Of a stretch of DNA of 64,000 bases, positions 56,019 through 64,000 are shown piece by piece. The first letter of the stretch is position 1, and every line of letters begins with the position of its first letter. The translations under genes were made by a program, and so were the position numbers. Below the pieces are notes generated by a model. That model had not been told where the DNA came from, made no database searches, and worked only from the letters and a program-made list of their open reading frames with translations. The DNA comes from Caballeronia arvi (GTDB lineage Bacteria; Pseudomonadota; Gammaproteobacteria; Burkholderiales; Burkholderiaceae): the NCBI RefSeq assembly GCF_001544695.2, contig NZ_FCOM02000013.1:62001-126000 (forward strand), read 5' to 3'.

Positions 56019-57437
56019 GTGAACCACCCCACCGAACGCGCCGCCCTCCAGAAACGCCCCTTCCCCGCCGCGCTTCTCGAATCGCTGAAGCAAACCTTCG
56101 CCGACCGCGTCTCCACAGCACAAGCCGTCCGCGAACACCACGGCCGCGACGAATCCCCGTTCGACCCGCAACTCCCCGACGCCGTCGTCTACGCGCGCAG
56201 CACCGACGAAGTGCAAACCATCGTCAGACTCTGCGCCGAACATGACGTCCCGATCATCCCCTACGGCAACGGCTCATCGCTCGAAGGCCATCTGCTCGCG
56301 GTGCAAGGCGGCGTATCCATCGATCTGTCCGAGATGAACCAGGTCGTCTCGATCAACGCCGAAGACCTCACCGTCACCGTGCAACCCGGCATCTCCCGCA
56401 AGCAATTGAACGAAGCGCTCAAAGACACCGGCCTCTTCTTCCCGATCGATCCCGGCGCGGACGCGAGCATCGGCGGCATGTCGGCGACGCGCGCATCGGG
56501 CACCAACGCCGTGCGCTACGGCACGATGCGCGAAAACGTCCTCGGCCTCATCGTCGTCACCGCCGATGGCCGCGTCATCAAAACCGGCACGCGCGCGCGC
56601 AAATCGTCGGCGGGCTACGATCTCACGCGTCTTTTCGTCGGCTCGGAAGGCACGCTCGGCGTCATCACCGAAATCACCGTGCGCCTCTACCCGCAGCCCG
56701 AAGCGATCTCGGCGGCCGTGTGCGCGTTTCCGTCGATGGGCGACGCCGTGCGCGCCGTCATCGAAACGATCCAGATGGGCGTGCCGATCGCGCGCGTCGA
56801 GTTCGTCGACAAGCTCGCCGTGCGCGCGATCAACCGTCACTCGAACCTGACGCTGCGTGAAGCGCCGATGCTGTTCTTCGAATTCCACGGCACCGAATCG
56901 GGCGTGCTGGAGCAGGCGCAGACGGTGCAGGACATCGTCGCGGAAAACAAGGGCGAGGACTTCGAATGGGCAACGCGTCCCGAAGACCGCAGCCGCCTCT
57001 GGAACGCGCGCCACTCCGCCTACTTCGCGATGCTGCAACTGAAGCCCGGCTGCCGCGCCGTCACGACCGATGTCTGCGTGCCGATCTCGCGCCTCGCGGA
57101 ATGCGTCGAGGAAACGGAAAAGGATCTGCAAGGCTCGTACTTGCCGAGCCCGATCGTCGGCCATGTCGGCGACGGCAACTTTCACGTCGCGATGCTGCTC
57201 GATCCGGCGAAAGCTGAAGAGCTGGAAGAAGCGGAGCGCATCAATCGACGCATCGTCGGACGCGCGCTGAAGATGGGCGGCACCTGCACCGGCGAACATG
57301 GCATCGGACTGCACAAGATGGGCTTTCTGATCGACGAGCACGGCGAAGACGCCGTCGCCGTGATGCGCTCGATCAAGCAGGCGCTCGATCCGAAGAACCT
57401 GATGAACCCGGGGAAAATCTTCTCTTTCGAAGGCTGA
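56019..57437 (+). CDS. FAD-binding oxidoreductase, D-lactate dehydrogenase (cytochrome) type
   Basis: A 472-residue flavoprotein of the VAO/FAD_binding_4 family. The FAD-binding domain carries VPIIPYGNGSSLEGHLLAVQGGVSIDL, DPGADASIGGMSATRASGTNAVRYGTMRENVLGL and LFVGSEGTLGVITEITVRLYP; the FAD-oxidase C-terminal domain has PIVGHVGDGNFHVAMLLDP and CTGEHGIGLHKMGFL. Best fit is a cytochrome-linked D-lactate dehydrogenase or a related 2-hydroxyacid dehydrogenase. The start is a GTG at 56019 with GGAG seven bases before it. It lies 69 bp before glcD and may share a transcript with the glc genes. Its coding strand is rich in C and A near the start. Confidence 0.88.
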   Translation: MNHPTERAALQKRPFPAALLESLKQTFADRVSTAQAVREHHGRDESPFDPQLPDAVVYARSTDEVQTIVRLCAEHDVPIIPYGNGSSLEGHLLAVQGGVSIDLSEMNQVVSINAEDLTVTVQPGISRKQLNEALKDTGLFFPIDPGADASIGGMSATRASGTNAVRYGTMRENVLGLIVVTADGRVIKTGTRARKSSAGYDLTRLFVGSEGTLGVITEITVRLYPQPEAISAAVCAFPSMGDAVRAVIETIQMGVPIARVEFVDKLAVRAINRHSNLTLREAPMLFFEFHGTESGVLEQAQTVQDIVAENKGEDFEWATRPEDRSRLWNARHSAYFAMLQLKPGCRAVTTDVCVPISRLAECVEETEKDLQGSYLPSPIVGHVGDGNFHVAMLLDPAKAEELEEAERINRRIVGRALKMGGTCTGEHGIGLHKMGFLIDEHGEDAVAVMRSIKQALDPKNLMNPGKIFSFEG

Positions 57438-57506
57438 CGAAGTCGCGCAAGATAGGCGGAACGAAATGAGCGCCCGAAGCAACATCGGCGCCGAAAGGGA
57501 GGAGAC

Positions 57507-59051
57507 ATGAACGCACCCGACGAGCTCAAGCACGAGCAGATGTCGCCGAATCTGCCGCACGAAGAAGCCGAAGCGCTGACCGAAGAGCAACTCGCCGCGC
57601 GTCAGCGTGAAGTCGTGCAGGCGCTGATGGCCGTGCTGCCGACGCACTGTCTGCTCTTCCGCGAGGAAGACACGGCCGCCTATGAATGCGATGGCCTCGC
57701 CGCCTATCGCCGCCTGCCGCTCGCGGTCGCGCTGCCGGAAACCGAGGCGCAGGTTCAGCGCGTCGTGCAGATCTGCGCACGTCTCGCCATTCCGATCGTC
57801 CCGCGCGGCGCGGGCACGGGACTGTCCGGCGGTGCCATGCCGATCCGTCACGGCATCGTGCTGTCGCTGGCGCGCTTTCGGAAGATCGTCGAAGTCGATC
57901 CGTACGCGCGCACCGCGACCGTGCAACCCGGCGTACGAAACCTCGCCATTTCGGAAGCCGCCGCGCCCTACGGCCTTTACTACGCGCCCGATCCGTCGTC
58001 GCAGATCGCCTGCACGATCGGCGGCAACGTCTCCGAAAACTCCGGCGGCGTGCACTGCCTGAAGTACGGGCTCACGGTCCACAACGTCCTGCGCGTGCGC
58101 GCGGTGACGATGGACGGCGATGTCGTCGAATTCGGCTCGCTCGGCCCTGACGCGCCCGGCCTCGATCTGCTCGCGGTGCTGATCGGCAGCGAAGGCATGT
58201 TCGCGATCGTCACCGAAATCACCGTCAAGCTGATTCCGAAGCCGCAGACGGCGCAAGTCATCATGGCCAGCTTCGACGATGTCGTGAAAGGCGGCAACGC
58301 CGTCGCGGCGATCATCGCGGCGGGCATCATCCCGGCCGGCCTGGAAATGATGGACAAGCCCGCGACGCGCGCCGTCGAAGAGTTCGTCAACGCGGGCTAC
58401 GATCTCGACGCCGCCGCAATCCTGCTGTGCGAATCCGACGGCACGCACGACGAAGTCGCCGAGGAAATCGTCCGCATGACGGCCGTGCTGCGCGAGCATG
58501 GCGCATCGCGTATCCAGATTTCGCGTTCGGAGACCGAGCGCCTCAAGTTCTGGTCGGGCCGCAAGAACGCGTTCCCGGCAGCCGGCCGCATCTCGCCGGA
58601 CTATTACTGCATGGACGGCACCGTGCCGCGCCGCGCAATAGGGCCGCTGCTTGCGCGCATCGAAGAGATGGAGAAGAAGTACGCGCTGCGCTGCATCAAC
58701 GTGTTCCATGCGGGTGACGGCAACATGCATCCGCTCATTCTCTTCAATGGCAACGATCTCGACGAATGGCACCGCGCGGAAGCGTTCGGTTCCGACATTC
58801 TGGAAACCTGCGTCGAGTTGGGCGGCACGGTGACGGGCGAGCATGGCGTGGGCATCGAGAAAATCAATTCGATGTGCGTGCAGTTCTCGCCCGAGGAGCG
58901 CGACGCGTTCTTCGCCGTGAAGCGCGCATTCGATCCGCCCGGCCTGCTCAATCCCGACAAGGGCATTCCGACGCGCGCGCGCTGCGCCGAATACGGCAAG
59001 ATGCATGTCCGGGGCGGGCTGCTGCCGCATCCGGAGTTGCCGCGCTTCTAG
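57507..59051 (+). CDS. glcD: Glycolate oxidase FAD-linked subunit GlcD
   Basis: A 514-residue subunit of glycolate dehydrogenase, which oxidises glycolate to glyoxylate. The pattern is that of a FAD_binding_4 protein: IPIVPRGAGTGLSGGAMPIRHGIVLSL, YYAPDPSSQIACTIGGNVSENSGGVHCLKYGLT, LIGSEGMFAIVTEITVKLIP, then NVFHAGDGNMHPLILF and VTGEHGVGIEKINSM in the C-terminal domain. The ribosome-binding site GGGAGGAGA is strong. glcE and glcF follow. Confidence 0.95.
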   Translation: MNAPDELKHEQMSPNLPHEEAEALTEEQLAARQREVVQALMAVLPTHCLLFREEDTAAYECDGLAAYRRLPLAVALPETEAQVQRVVQICARLAIPIVPRGAGTGLSGGAMPIRHGIVLSLARFRKIVEVDPYARTATVQPGVRNLAISEAAAPYGLYYAPDPSSQIACTIGGNVSENSGGVHCLKYGLTVHNVLRVRAVTMDGDVVEFGSLGPDAPGLDLLAVLIGSEGMFAIVTEITVKLIPKPQTAQVIMASFDDVVKGGNAVAAIIAAGIIPAGLEMMDKPATRAVEEFVNAGYDLDAAAILLCESDGTHDEVAEEIVRMTAVLREHGASRIQISRSETERLKFWSGRKNAFPAAGRISPDYYCMDGTVPRRAIGPLLARIEEMEKKYALRCINVFHAGDGNMHPLILFNGNDLDEWHRAEAFGSDILETCVELGGTVTGEHGVGIEKINSMCVQFSPEERDAFFAVKRAFDPPGLLNPDKGIPTRARCAEYGKMHVRGGLLPHPELPRF

Positions 59052-59166
59052 GGGCGAATCGCGTTCCGCGTTCCGCTATCCACGTTTCACCGGGTATTGC
59101 GCCGTTAAGCGGCCGGTACAATCGACCGGGCAGCCCAACAGAAATCGAAATACGAGCGGAACACGC

Positions 59167-60255
59167 ATGGAACAGGACGACATCGTCGCCGGCTGGTCGG
59201 AGAGGATCGCCCGGGCGACCGAAGCCGGCACGCTGCTGCGTATCCGCGGCGGCGGCACGAAGGACTGGTACGGCCAGACCCTCCAGGGAGAAATCCTCGA
59301 CACGCGCGCGTATCGCGGGATCATCGCCTACGATCCGGCAGAGCTCGTCATCACCGCGAAGAGCGGCACGCCGCTCGCCGAAATCGAAGCCGCGCTGCGT
59401 GAACACAACCAGATGCTGCCGTTCGAGCCGCCCCACTTCGGACGCAACGCAACGCTCGGCGGCTGCATCGCCGCGGGGCTCGCGGGCCCGCGCCGCGCGT
59501 GGACCGGCGCGCCGCGCGATTTCGTGCTCGGCGCGGTCGTGATGAACGGGCACGGGCAAGTGTTGCGCTTCGGCGGCCAAGTGGTGAAGAACGTCGCGGG
59601 CTACGACGTGTCGCGCCTGCTCGCGGGTTCGCTCGGCACGCTCGGGCTGATTCTCGAATTGTCGATCAAGGTGCTACCGCGTCCCGTCGCGGAAGCCACG
59701 CTCAAGTTCGACATGCACGCGACAGACGGCGTGCGCAAGCTCAACGAATGGGGCGGCCATCCGCTGCCGATTTGCGGCAGCGCGTGGCGCGACGGCACGC
59801 TCGCGCTGCGTCTCGCGGGCGCGGAAGCGGCTGTCAAGACCGCACGCAACACGCTCGGCGGCGAAGTGGTCGATGCCGTCGAAGCCGATCGTTTCTGGAT
59901 CGGCATGCGCGAGCAGACCGATCCGTTCTTCGCCGTGATCGAGCCGCGTTCGGCGCTCTGGCGGCTCGCGTTGCCGTCGATCGCCGAGCCGCTTCATCTG
60001 CCGGGCGCGCAGTTGATGGAGTGGGGCGGCGCGCAGCGCTGGTGGATCACCGACACCGATCCGCAGACCGTGCGCATCAGCGCGAAGCAGGCGGGCGGTC
60101 ACGCGACGATCTTCCGCGCGGGCTCCGCCTACGATCGCAATGCGGGCGTCTTCACGCCGCTGCCCGCGCCGCTGATGAAGATTCATCGCGGATTGAAAGC
60201 CGCATTCGATCCGGCGCGCATCTTCAATCGCGCGCGTTTGTATCCCGACTTCTAG
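59167..60255 (+). CDS. glcE: Glycolate oxidase FAD-binding subunit GlcE
   Basis: A 362-residue subunit of glycolate oxidase. It has only the FAD-binding part: LRIRGGGTKDWYG, EAALREHNQMLPFEPPHFGRNATLGGCIAAGLAGPRRAWTGAPRDFVLGAVVMNGHGQVLRFGGQVVKNVAGYDVSRLLAGSLGTLGLILELSIKVLP, then a short C-terminal domain with AFDPARIFNRARLYPDF. I use the ATG at 59167 (MEQDDIVAGWSER). A -10-like TACAAT lies at 59117-59122, so a second promoter within the operon is possible. glcF begins nine bases after. Confidence 0.94.
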   Translation: MEQDDIVAGWSERIARATEAGTLLRIRGGGTKDWYGQTLQGEILDTRAYRGIIAYDPAELVITAKSGTPLAEIEAALREHNQMLPFEPPHFGRNATLGGCIAAGLAGPRRAWTGAPRDFVLGAVVMNGHGQVLRFGGQVVKNVAGYDVSRLLAGSLGTLGLILELSIKVLPRPVAEATLKFDMHATDGVRKLNEWGGHPLPICGSAWRDGTLALRLAGAEAAVKTARNTLGGEVVDAVEADRFWIGMREQTDPFFAVIEPRSALWRLALPSIAEPLHLPGAQLMEWGGAQRWWITDTDPQTVRISAKQAGGHATIFRAGSAYDRNAGVFTPLPAPLMKIHRGLKAAFDPARIFNRARLYPDF

Positions 60256-60263
60256 GCGCATCG

Positions 60264-61490
60264 ATGCAAACCAATCTCGCCGACTTCATTCGCGGCACCG
60301 CAGACGGCGACGAAGCCGACGCCATCCTGCGCAAATGCGTGCACTGCGGCTTCTGCACGGCCACGTGCCCGACGTATCAATTGCTCGGCGACGAACTCGA
60401 CGGGCCGCGCGGGCGCATCTATCTGATGAAGCAGATGTTCGAAGGCGCGCCGGTCACACGCAGCACGCAGCTGCATCTGGATCGCTGCCTCACCTGCCGC
60501 AACTGCGAAAGCACCTGCCCGTCGGGCGTGCAGTACGGCAAGCTCGTCGAGATCGGGCGCAAGGTCGTCGAACAGAAAGTCGAGCGGCCGATGCGTCATC
60601 GGCTGCAACGGCGCTTTCTCGCCAGCTTTCTGCCGAACAGCACGCTCTTCACGCCCGCGATGAAGCTCGGCCAGCAGTTTCGCGGCATCCTTCCGCGCAA
60701 GCTGCGCGCGAAGATTCCGGTGCCCGAGCGGCCGCTCGCGCCGCCCACGAACAAGCACGAACGCAAGATGCTGATGCTCGCCGGCTGCGTGCAGCCCGCG
60801 ATGATGCCCAACGTCAACACGGCGACCGCGCGCGTGTTCGACGCGCTCGGCATCGAGATCGTCACGGCGCCGGGCGCGGGCTGCTGCGGCGCGATCCGCC
60901 TGCATCTCGGCTACAACGACGACGCGCTCGACGACGTGCGCAACAACATCGACGCATGGTGGCCGTACGTGGAAAGCGGCGTCGAGGCGATCGTGATGAA
61001 CGCATCGGGCTGCGGCGCGACCGTGAAGGAATACGCGCACTTGCTGCGTCACGATCCGGCGTATGCGGAGAAGGCGCGGCGCATCGTCGAGCTGACGCGC
61101 GATCTCGCCGAAATCCTGCCGATGTACGAAGAAGAACTGGTCTCGCTCGCGCGACGGCGCGGCGTGCATACGGTCGCGTTTCATCCCCCGTGCACGTTGC
61201 AGCACGGCCAGCAGATTCGCGGACGCGTCGAGCATCTGCTGACCGCGCTCGGCCTCGAAGTGCGCCTGCCCGCCGACAGCCATCTGTGCTGCGGATCGGC
61301 GGGAACGTATTCGGTGTTGCAGCCGAAATTGTCGTACACGCTGCGCAATCAGAAGCTGGACCGGCTGGAAAAGCTGGAAACGCAATTGATCGTGTCGGCG
61401 AACGTCGGCTGCATCGCGCATCTGCAAAGCGGCACGTCCACGCCCGTCACGCACTGGATTCAACTGCTGGAACATCTGCTGTATGGATGA
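60264..61490 (+). CDS. glcF: Glycolate oxidase iron-sulfur subunit GlcF
   Basis: A 408-residue subunit that passes electrons from the flavin subunits to the respiratory chain. Two [4Fe-4S] motifs are clear: CVHCGFCTATCP (about 24-35) and CLTCRNCESTCP (about 76-87). Two CCG domains follow, with GCCGAIRLH and LCCGSAGTYSV. The ATG at 60264 (MQTNLADFIRG) follows the glcE stop by eight bases. The frame is open further upstream, but that part overlaps glcE. Confidence 0.95.
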   Translation: MQTNLADFIRGTADGDEADAILRKCVHCGFCTATCPTYQLLGDELDGPRGRIYLMKQMFEGAPVTRSTQLHLDRCLTCRNCESTCPSGVQYGKLVEIGRKVVEQKVERPMRHRLQRRFLASFLPNSTLFTPAMKLGQQFRGILPRKLRAKIPVPERPLAPPTNKHERKMLMLAGCVQPAMMPNVNTATARVFDALGIEIVTAPGAGCCGAIRLHLGYNDDALDDVRNNIDAWWPYVESGVEAIVMNASGCGATVKEYAHLLRHDPAYAEKARRIVELTRDLAEILPMYEEELVSLARRRGVHTVAFHPPCTLQHGQQIRGRVEHLLTALGLEVRLPADSHLCCGSAGTYSVLQPKLSYTLRNQKLDRLEKLETQLIVSANVGCIAHLQSGTSTPVTHWIQLLEHLLYG

Positions 61491-61498
61491 GCGATTCG

Positions 61499-61504
61499 TA
61501 TAAT
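61499..61504 (+). promoter_or_regulatory. -10 box before the PLP-homeostasis gene
   Basis: Perfect TATAAT eight bases after the glcF stop and 26 bases before the next ATG. The -35 region lies inside the glcF end and is weak. Confidence 0.5.
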
Positions 61505-61530
61505 GGCCGGACGATTCTGAAGGCTGTCTC

Positions 61531-62226
61531 ATGTCCATCGCTCAACATCTAGAAGAAGTCCGCCAGCGCATCGCGAAGGCCGCGCACGACGCGTCGCGCG
61601 ACACGTCGTCGGTCACGCTGCTCGCCGTGTCGAAAACCTTTCCCGCCGACGACGTGCGCGCCGCCTTCGATGCCGGCCAGCGCGCGTTCGGCGAAAACTA
61701 CGTGCAGGAAGGCATCGCGAAAATCGCGGCGCTCGCCGATGTGCGCGGCGAGATCGAATGGCACTTCATCGGGCCGCTGCAATCGAACAAGACGAAGCTC
61801 GTCGCGGAGCAGTTCGACTGGGTGCATTCCGTCGACCGGCTGAAGATCGCCGAGCGGCTTTCCGCGCAGCGTCCCGAAGGCGCGAGCGCGCTCAACGTGT
61901 GCATTCAGGTGAACGTGAGCGGCGAGCAGTCGAAAAGCGGCGTCGAGCCGGATGAAGCCGGCGCGCTCGCTCACGCGGTGGCGGCGCTGCCCGGCTTGCG
62001 TTTGCGCGGCCTGATGGCGATTCCCGAACCCGCCGACACGCTCGACGCGCAACGCGCGCCGCATGCGCGTCTGCGCGAACTGATGGACACCTTGCGCGCC
62101 GATGGCCTCGATCTCGACACGCTCTCGATGGGCATGTCCGCCGATCTCGAAGCCGCCGTGCTCGAAGGCGCGACGATGGTGCGCATCGGCACCGCGATTT
62201 TCGGCGCACGGACTTACACCACCTGA
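61531..62226 (+). CDS. PLP homeostasis protein (YggS/PROSC family)
   Basis: A 231-residue single TIM barrel that binds pyridoxal phosphate through K35 (LLAVSKTFPADDVRAAFDAGQRAFGENYVQEG). The other conserved blocks are EWHFIGPLQSNKTKLVAEQFDWVHSVD, VCIQVNVSGEQSKSGV, LRGLMAIPEP, LSMGMSADLEAAVLEGATMVRIGTAIFG. It has no known enzymatic activity and keeps PLP supply balanced. It is followed after 15 bp by proC, the usual pairing. Confidence 0.95.
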   Translation: MSIAQHLEEVRQRIAKAAHDASRDTSSVTLLAVSKTFPADDVRAAFDAGQRAFGENYVQEGIAKIAALADVRGEIEWHFIGPLQSNKTKLVAEQFDWVHSVDRLKIAERLSAQRPEGASALNVCIQVNVSGEQSKSGVEPDEAGALAHAVAALPGLRLRGLMAIPEPADTLDAQRAPHARLRELMDTLRADGLDLDTLSMGMSADLEAAVLEGATMVRIGTAIFGARTYTT

Positions 62227-62241
62227 CTCTCACCTTCCATC

Positions 62242-63054
62242 ATGAAAATTGCATTCATCGGCGGCGGCAACATGGCTGCGGCGCTCATCGGCGGTCTCGT
62301 CAAGCGCGGCGCTTCGCCCGCTGACATCTACGCCGTCGACATCAACGACGAAGCGCGCGAGCGCACCGCGAAGCAATTCGGCATCGCGACGGGCGCGGCC
62401 GTCGACGCGGCGCTCGCCGGTTACGACGCCATCGTGATCGCGGTGAAGCCGCAGGTGCTCAAGAGCGTGGCCGAAGCGCTCGCGCCGCATCTGTCGAAGC
62501 AGACGGTCATCAGCATTGCGGCGGGCATCCGCGCGACGGATCTCAGCCGCTGGCTCAACGACTATACGCAGATCGTGCGCACGATGCCGAACACGCCCGC
62601 GCTGATCGGGATGGGCGTGACGGGTCTCGCCGCGCTGCCCGGCGTCTCCGATGCGGCGAAGGCGCTTGCATCGCAAGTGCTGGAAGCGGTCGGCACGGCC
62701 GTCTGGTTCGATGACGAAGCGAAGCTCGACGCCGTCACCGCGATCTCCGGCAGCGGCCCGGCCTACGTGTTTTATTTCATCGAAGCGATGCAGGAAGCCG
62801 CGCGTCAGCTCGGCATGGATGAAGAGCAAGGCCGTGCGCTCGCCGTCGCCACGTTCACCGGCGCGGCGCAACTGGCGGCGCAATCCGGGGAACCGGCGTG
62901 CGTGCTGCGCGAACGCGTGACGTCGAAGGGCGGCACGACGGCGGCGGCGCTTGCATCGTTCGATGCACAAGGCGTGAAGGACGCGATCGTGCGTGGCGCG
63001 CTGGCCGCACAGGCGCGCGCGAAAGAGATGGGGGATGAGTTGGGCGCAGCCTGA
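62242..63054 (+). CDS. proC: Pyrroline-5-carboxylate reductase
   Basis: A 270-residue enzyme, the last step of proline synthesis, reducing pyrroline 5-carboxylate with NAD(P)H. The Rossmann motif is IAFIGGGNMAAALIGGLVKRG at the N-terminus; the rest shows DAIVIAVKPQVLKSV, SIAAGI, VRTMPNTPALIGMGVTGL, VTAISGSGPAYVFYFIEAMQEAA and the family signature ERVTSKGGTTAAAL. Full length. A good terminator follows. Confidence 0.97.
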   Translation: MKIAFIGGGNMAAALIGGLVKRGASPADIYAVDINDEARERTAKQFGIATGAAVDAALAGYDAIVIAVKPQVLKSVAEALAPHLSKQTVISIAAGIRATDLSRWLNDYTQIVRTMPNTPALIGMGVTGLAALPGVSDAAKALASQVLEAVGTAVWFDDEAKLDAVTAISGSGPAYVFYFIEAMQEAARQLGMDEEQGRALAVATFTGAAQLAAQSGEPACVLRERVTSKGGTTAAALASFDAQGVKDAIVRGALAAQARAKEMGDELGAA

Positions 63055-63080
63055 AACCATGCGCGCCTGATCGATACGAG

Positions 63081-63110
63081 AACGGCAGCTCTTCAAGCTG
63101 CCGTTTTTTT
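63081..63110 (+). terminator. Rho-independent terminator of proC
   Basis: Perfect 10-bp stem AACGGCAGCT / AGCTGCCGTT with a 5-base loop, followed by a run of T. It lies between the convergent proC and ubiA genes. Confidence 0.93.
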
Positions 63111-63112
63111 GT

Positions 63113-63970
63113 TCAGGTCAGCGCGTAATGCAGCGCGATGCCCGCAAACAGCATCCCGCCGAGCCAGTTGTTGTGCCTGAACGCGGCAAAGCACGCCATG
63201 CGGTCGCGATTGCGGATCAGCCCGTAGTGATACACCGCGCATCCCGCCGCCGCGAGCCAGCCGAGCCAGTAAAGCCAGCCGAAGTGCAGCGCTATACCGA
63301 TGCCCATGTAGATCGCGAGCGTCACCGCGTAGCACAGCATCACGGCGAACACGTCGTAGCGGCCGAAGGTGAGCGCCGATGTGCGGATGCCGATCTTGAT
63401 GTCGTCGTCGCGGTCGACCATCGCGTATTCGGTGTCGTAGGCGATCGACCAGAACACGTTCGCCGCGAGCATGATCCACGCGAGCATCGGCACATGGTTC
63501 TGCACGGCGGCGAAGGCCATCGGAATGCCGAAGCCGAACGCGATGCCGAGATACGCCTGCGGAATCGCGAAGAAGCGCTTGGTGAACGGATACGTGCCCG
63601 CGACGAACAGCGCGAACACCGACAGCTCCTTCGTCAGCGTGTTGAGCGGCAGGATCAGCAGGAACGCGACGAGCGCGAGCGCCGCCGCCAGCGCCACCGC
63701 CTCCCAGGCCTTGATCTTGCCCGACGTGATCGGCCGCTCGGCGGTGCGCTTGACGTGCTTGTCGAAGTCGCGGTCGGCGTAATCGTTGATCGCGCAGCCC
63801 GCCGAGCGCATCAGAATCGTGCCGACGATGAAGATGACGAGCAGCATCGGCGATGGACGTCCCTCCGACGCGATCCACAGCGCGTTGAGCGTCGGCCACA
63901 AGAGCAGCAAACTGCCGATGGGCTTGTCGAGGCGCACGAGGCGCATGTAGAGCGGGAGACGGGCGAGCAT
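63113..63970 (-). CDS. ubiA: 4-hydroxybenzoate polyprenyltransferase
   Basis: A 285-residue inner-membrane enzyme that attaches the polyprenyl tail to 4-hydroxybenzoate in ubiquinone synthesis. The two prenyl-diphosphate/Mg motifs are [20 protein letters not shown] (about 63-82) and [21 protein letters not shown] (about 178-198). About eight hydrophobic helices are visible. Full length; the start ([32 protein letters not shown]) lies 30 bp from the window end. Confidence 0.95.
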   Translation of the reverse strand: MLARLPLYMRLVRLDKPIGSLLLLWPTLNALWIASEGRPSPMLLVIFIVGTILMRSAGCAINDYADRDFDKHVKRTAERPITSGKIKAWEAVALAAALALVAFLLILPLNTLTKELSVFALFVAGTYPFTKRFFAIPQAYLGIAFGFGIPMAFAAVQNHVPMLAWIMLAANVFWSIAYDTEYAMVDRDDDIKIGIRTSALTFGRYDVFAVMLCYAVTLAIYMGIGIALHFGWLYWLGWLAAAGCAVYHYGLIRNRDRMACFAAFRHNNWLGGMLFAGIALHYALT

Positions 63971-64000
63971 GGCGGCGGAATGCGGAAAAACGGGATGCGG

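Noticed and set aside
56274-59030. 918-residue minus-strand frame opposite the flavoprotein and glcD
   Set aside because: Shadow of two genuine FAD-linked enzymes.

Overview
The window is a GC-rich stretch of a beta-proteobacterial chromosome. The gene order (hrcA-hemH-hslR-grpE-dnaK-dnaJ; glyQ-glyS-gmhB-plsC-ygjP-gloA; miaB-phoH-ybeY-corC-lnt; glcDEF) and the protein sequences fit Burkholderiaceae, most likely the Paraburkholderia/Caballeronia group. This placement rests on recognising families and gene order, not on a database search. I saw no tRNA, rRNA, CRISPR array or insertion sequence. Almost everything is core chromosome.

Layout. 1-8.5 kb: the 3' end of a DEAD-box helicase (RhlE type), a flavin split-barrel protein, a di-iron ferritin-like protein, an MHS-type MFS transporter, a gamma-glutamyltransferase, two small proteins and glycerol kinase. 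8.6-13.1 kb: an FMN riboswitch driving ribB, a HAD phosphatase, and an MFS-VOC pair divergent from a LysR regulator with a strong inverted repeat between them. 13.1-19.7 kb: miaB-phoH-ybeY-chaC-corC-lnt (RNA maturation, envelope, lipoprotein acylation). 19.8-28.9 kb: glyQS, gmhB, plsC, a YgjP-like metallopeptidase, gloA, an EamA transporter, and a DedA-rhodanese fusion divergent from an ETHE1-like persulfide dioxygenase. 28.9-30.9 kb: a GntR/FadR regulator divergent from galactonate dehydratase dgoD. 30.9-40.1 kb (minus strand): the heat-shock cluster hrcA, hemH, hslR, grpE, dnaK, dnaJ, then a PabB-PabC fusion; sigma-32 type promoters precede grpE and dnaK. 40.3-52.7 kb: nadK, recN, glnE (minus), a giant YhdP-family protein, a nitrilase-family amidase and tldD. 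52.7-54.1 kb: aroG behind an attenuator with an aromatic-rich leader peptide. 54.1-55.1 kb: an AT-rich PD-(D/E)XK nuclease gene, the only clearly foreign gene. 55.2-64 kb: a cobalamin adenosyltransferase, a D-lactate-dehydrogenase-like flavoprotein, glcD-glcE-glcF (glycolate oxidase), a PLP homeostasis protein, proC and ubiA.

Most interesting points: (1) a compact transcription attenuator in front of aroG, with a 21-codon leader carrying seven consecutive aromatic codons and mutually exclusive antiterminator and terminator pairings; (2) a horizontally acquired nuclease with an uncharacterised N-terminal domain, placed exactly where the G/C strand skew of the chromosome flips sharply; (3) a GntR regulator whose only well-placed Shine-Dalgarno points to an ATT start codon; (4) the divergent hrcA and nadK genes, each with a -10 box six bases from its ATG and no ribosome-binding site, suggesting leaderless mRNAs; (5) a 53-residue membrane peptide gene with its own promoter between grpE and hslR.

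Base-composition counts quoted below were made by eye on the stated intervals. Promoter and terminator calls are pattern matches only.
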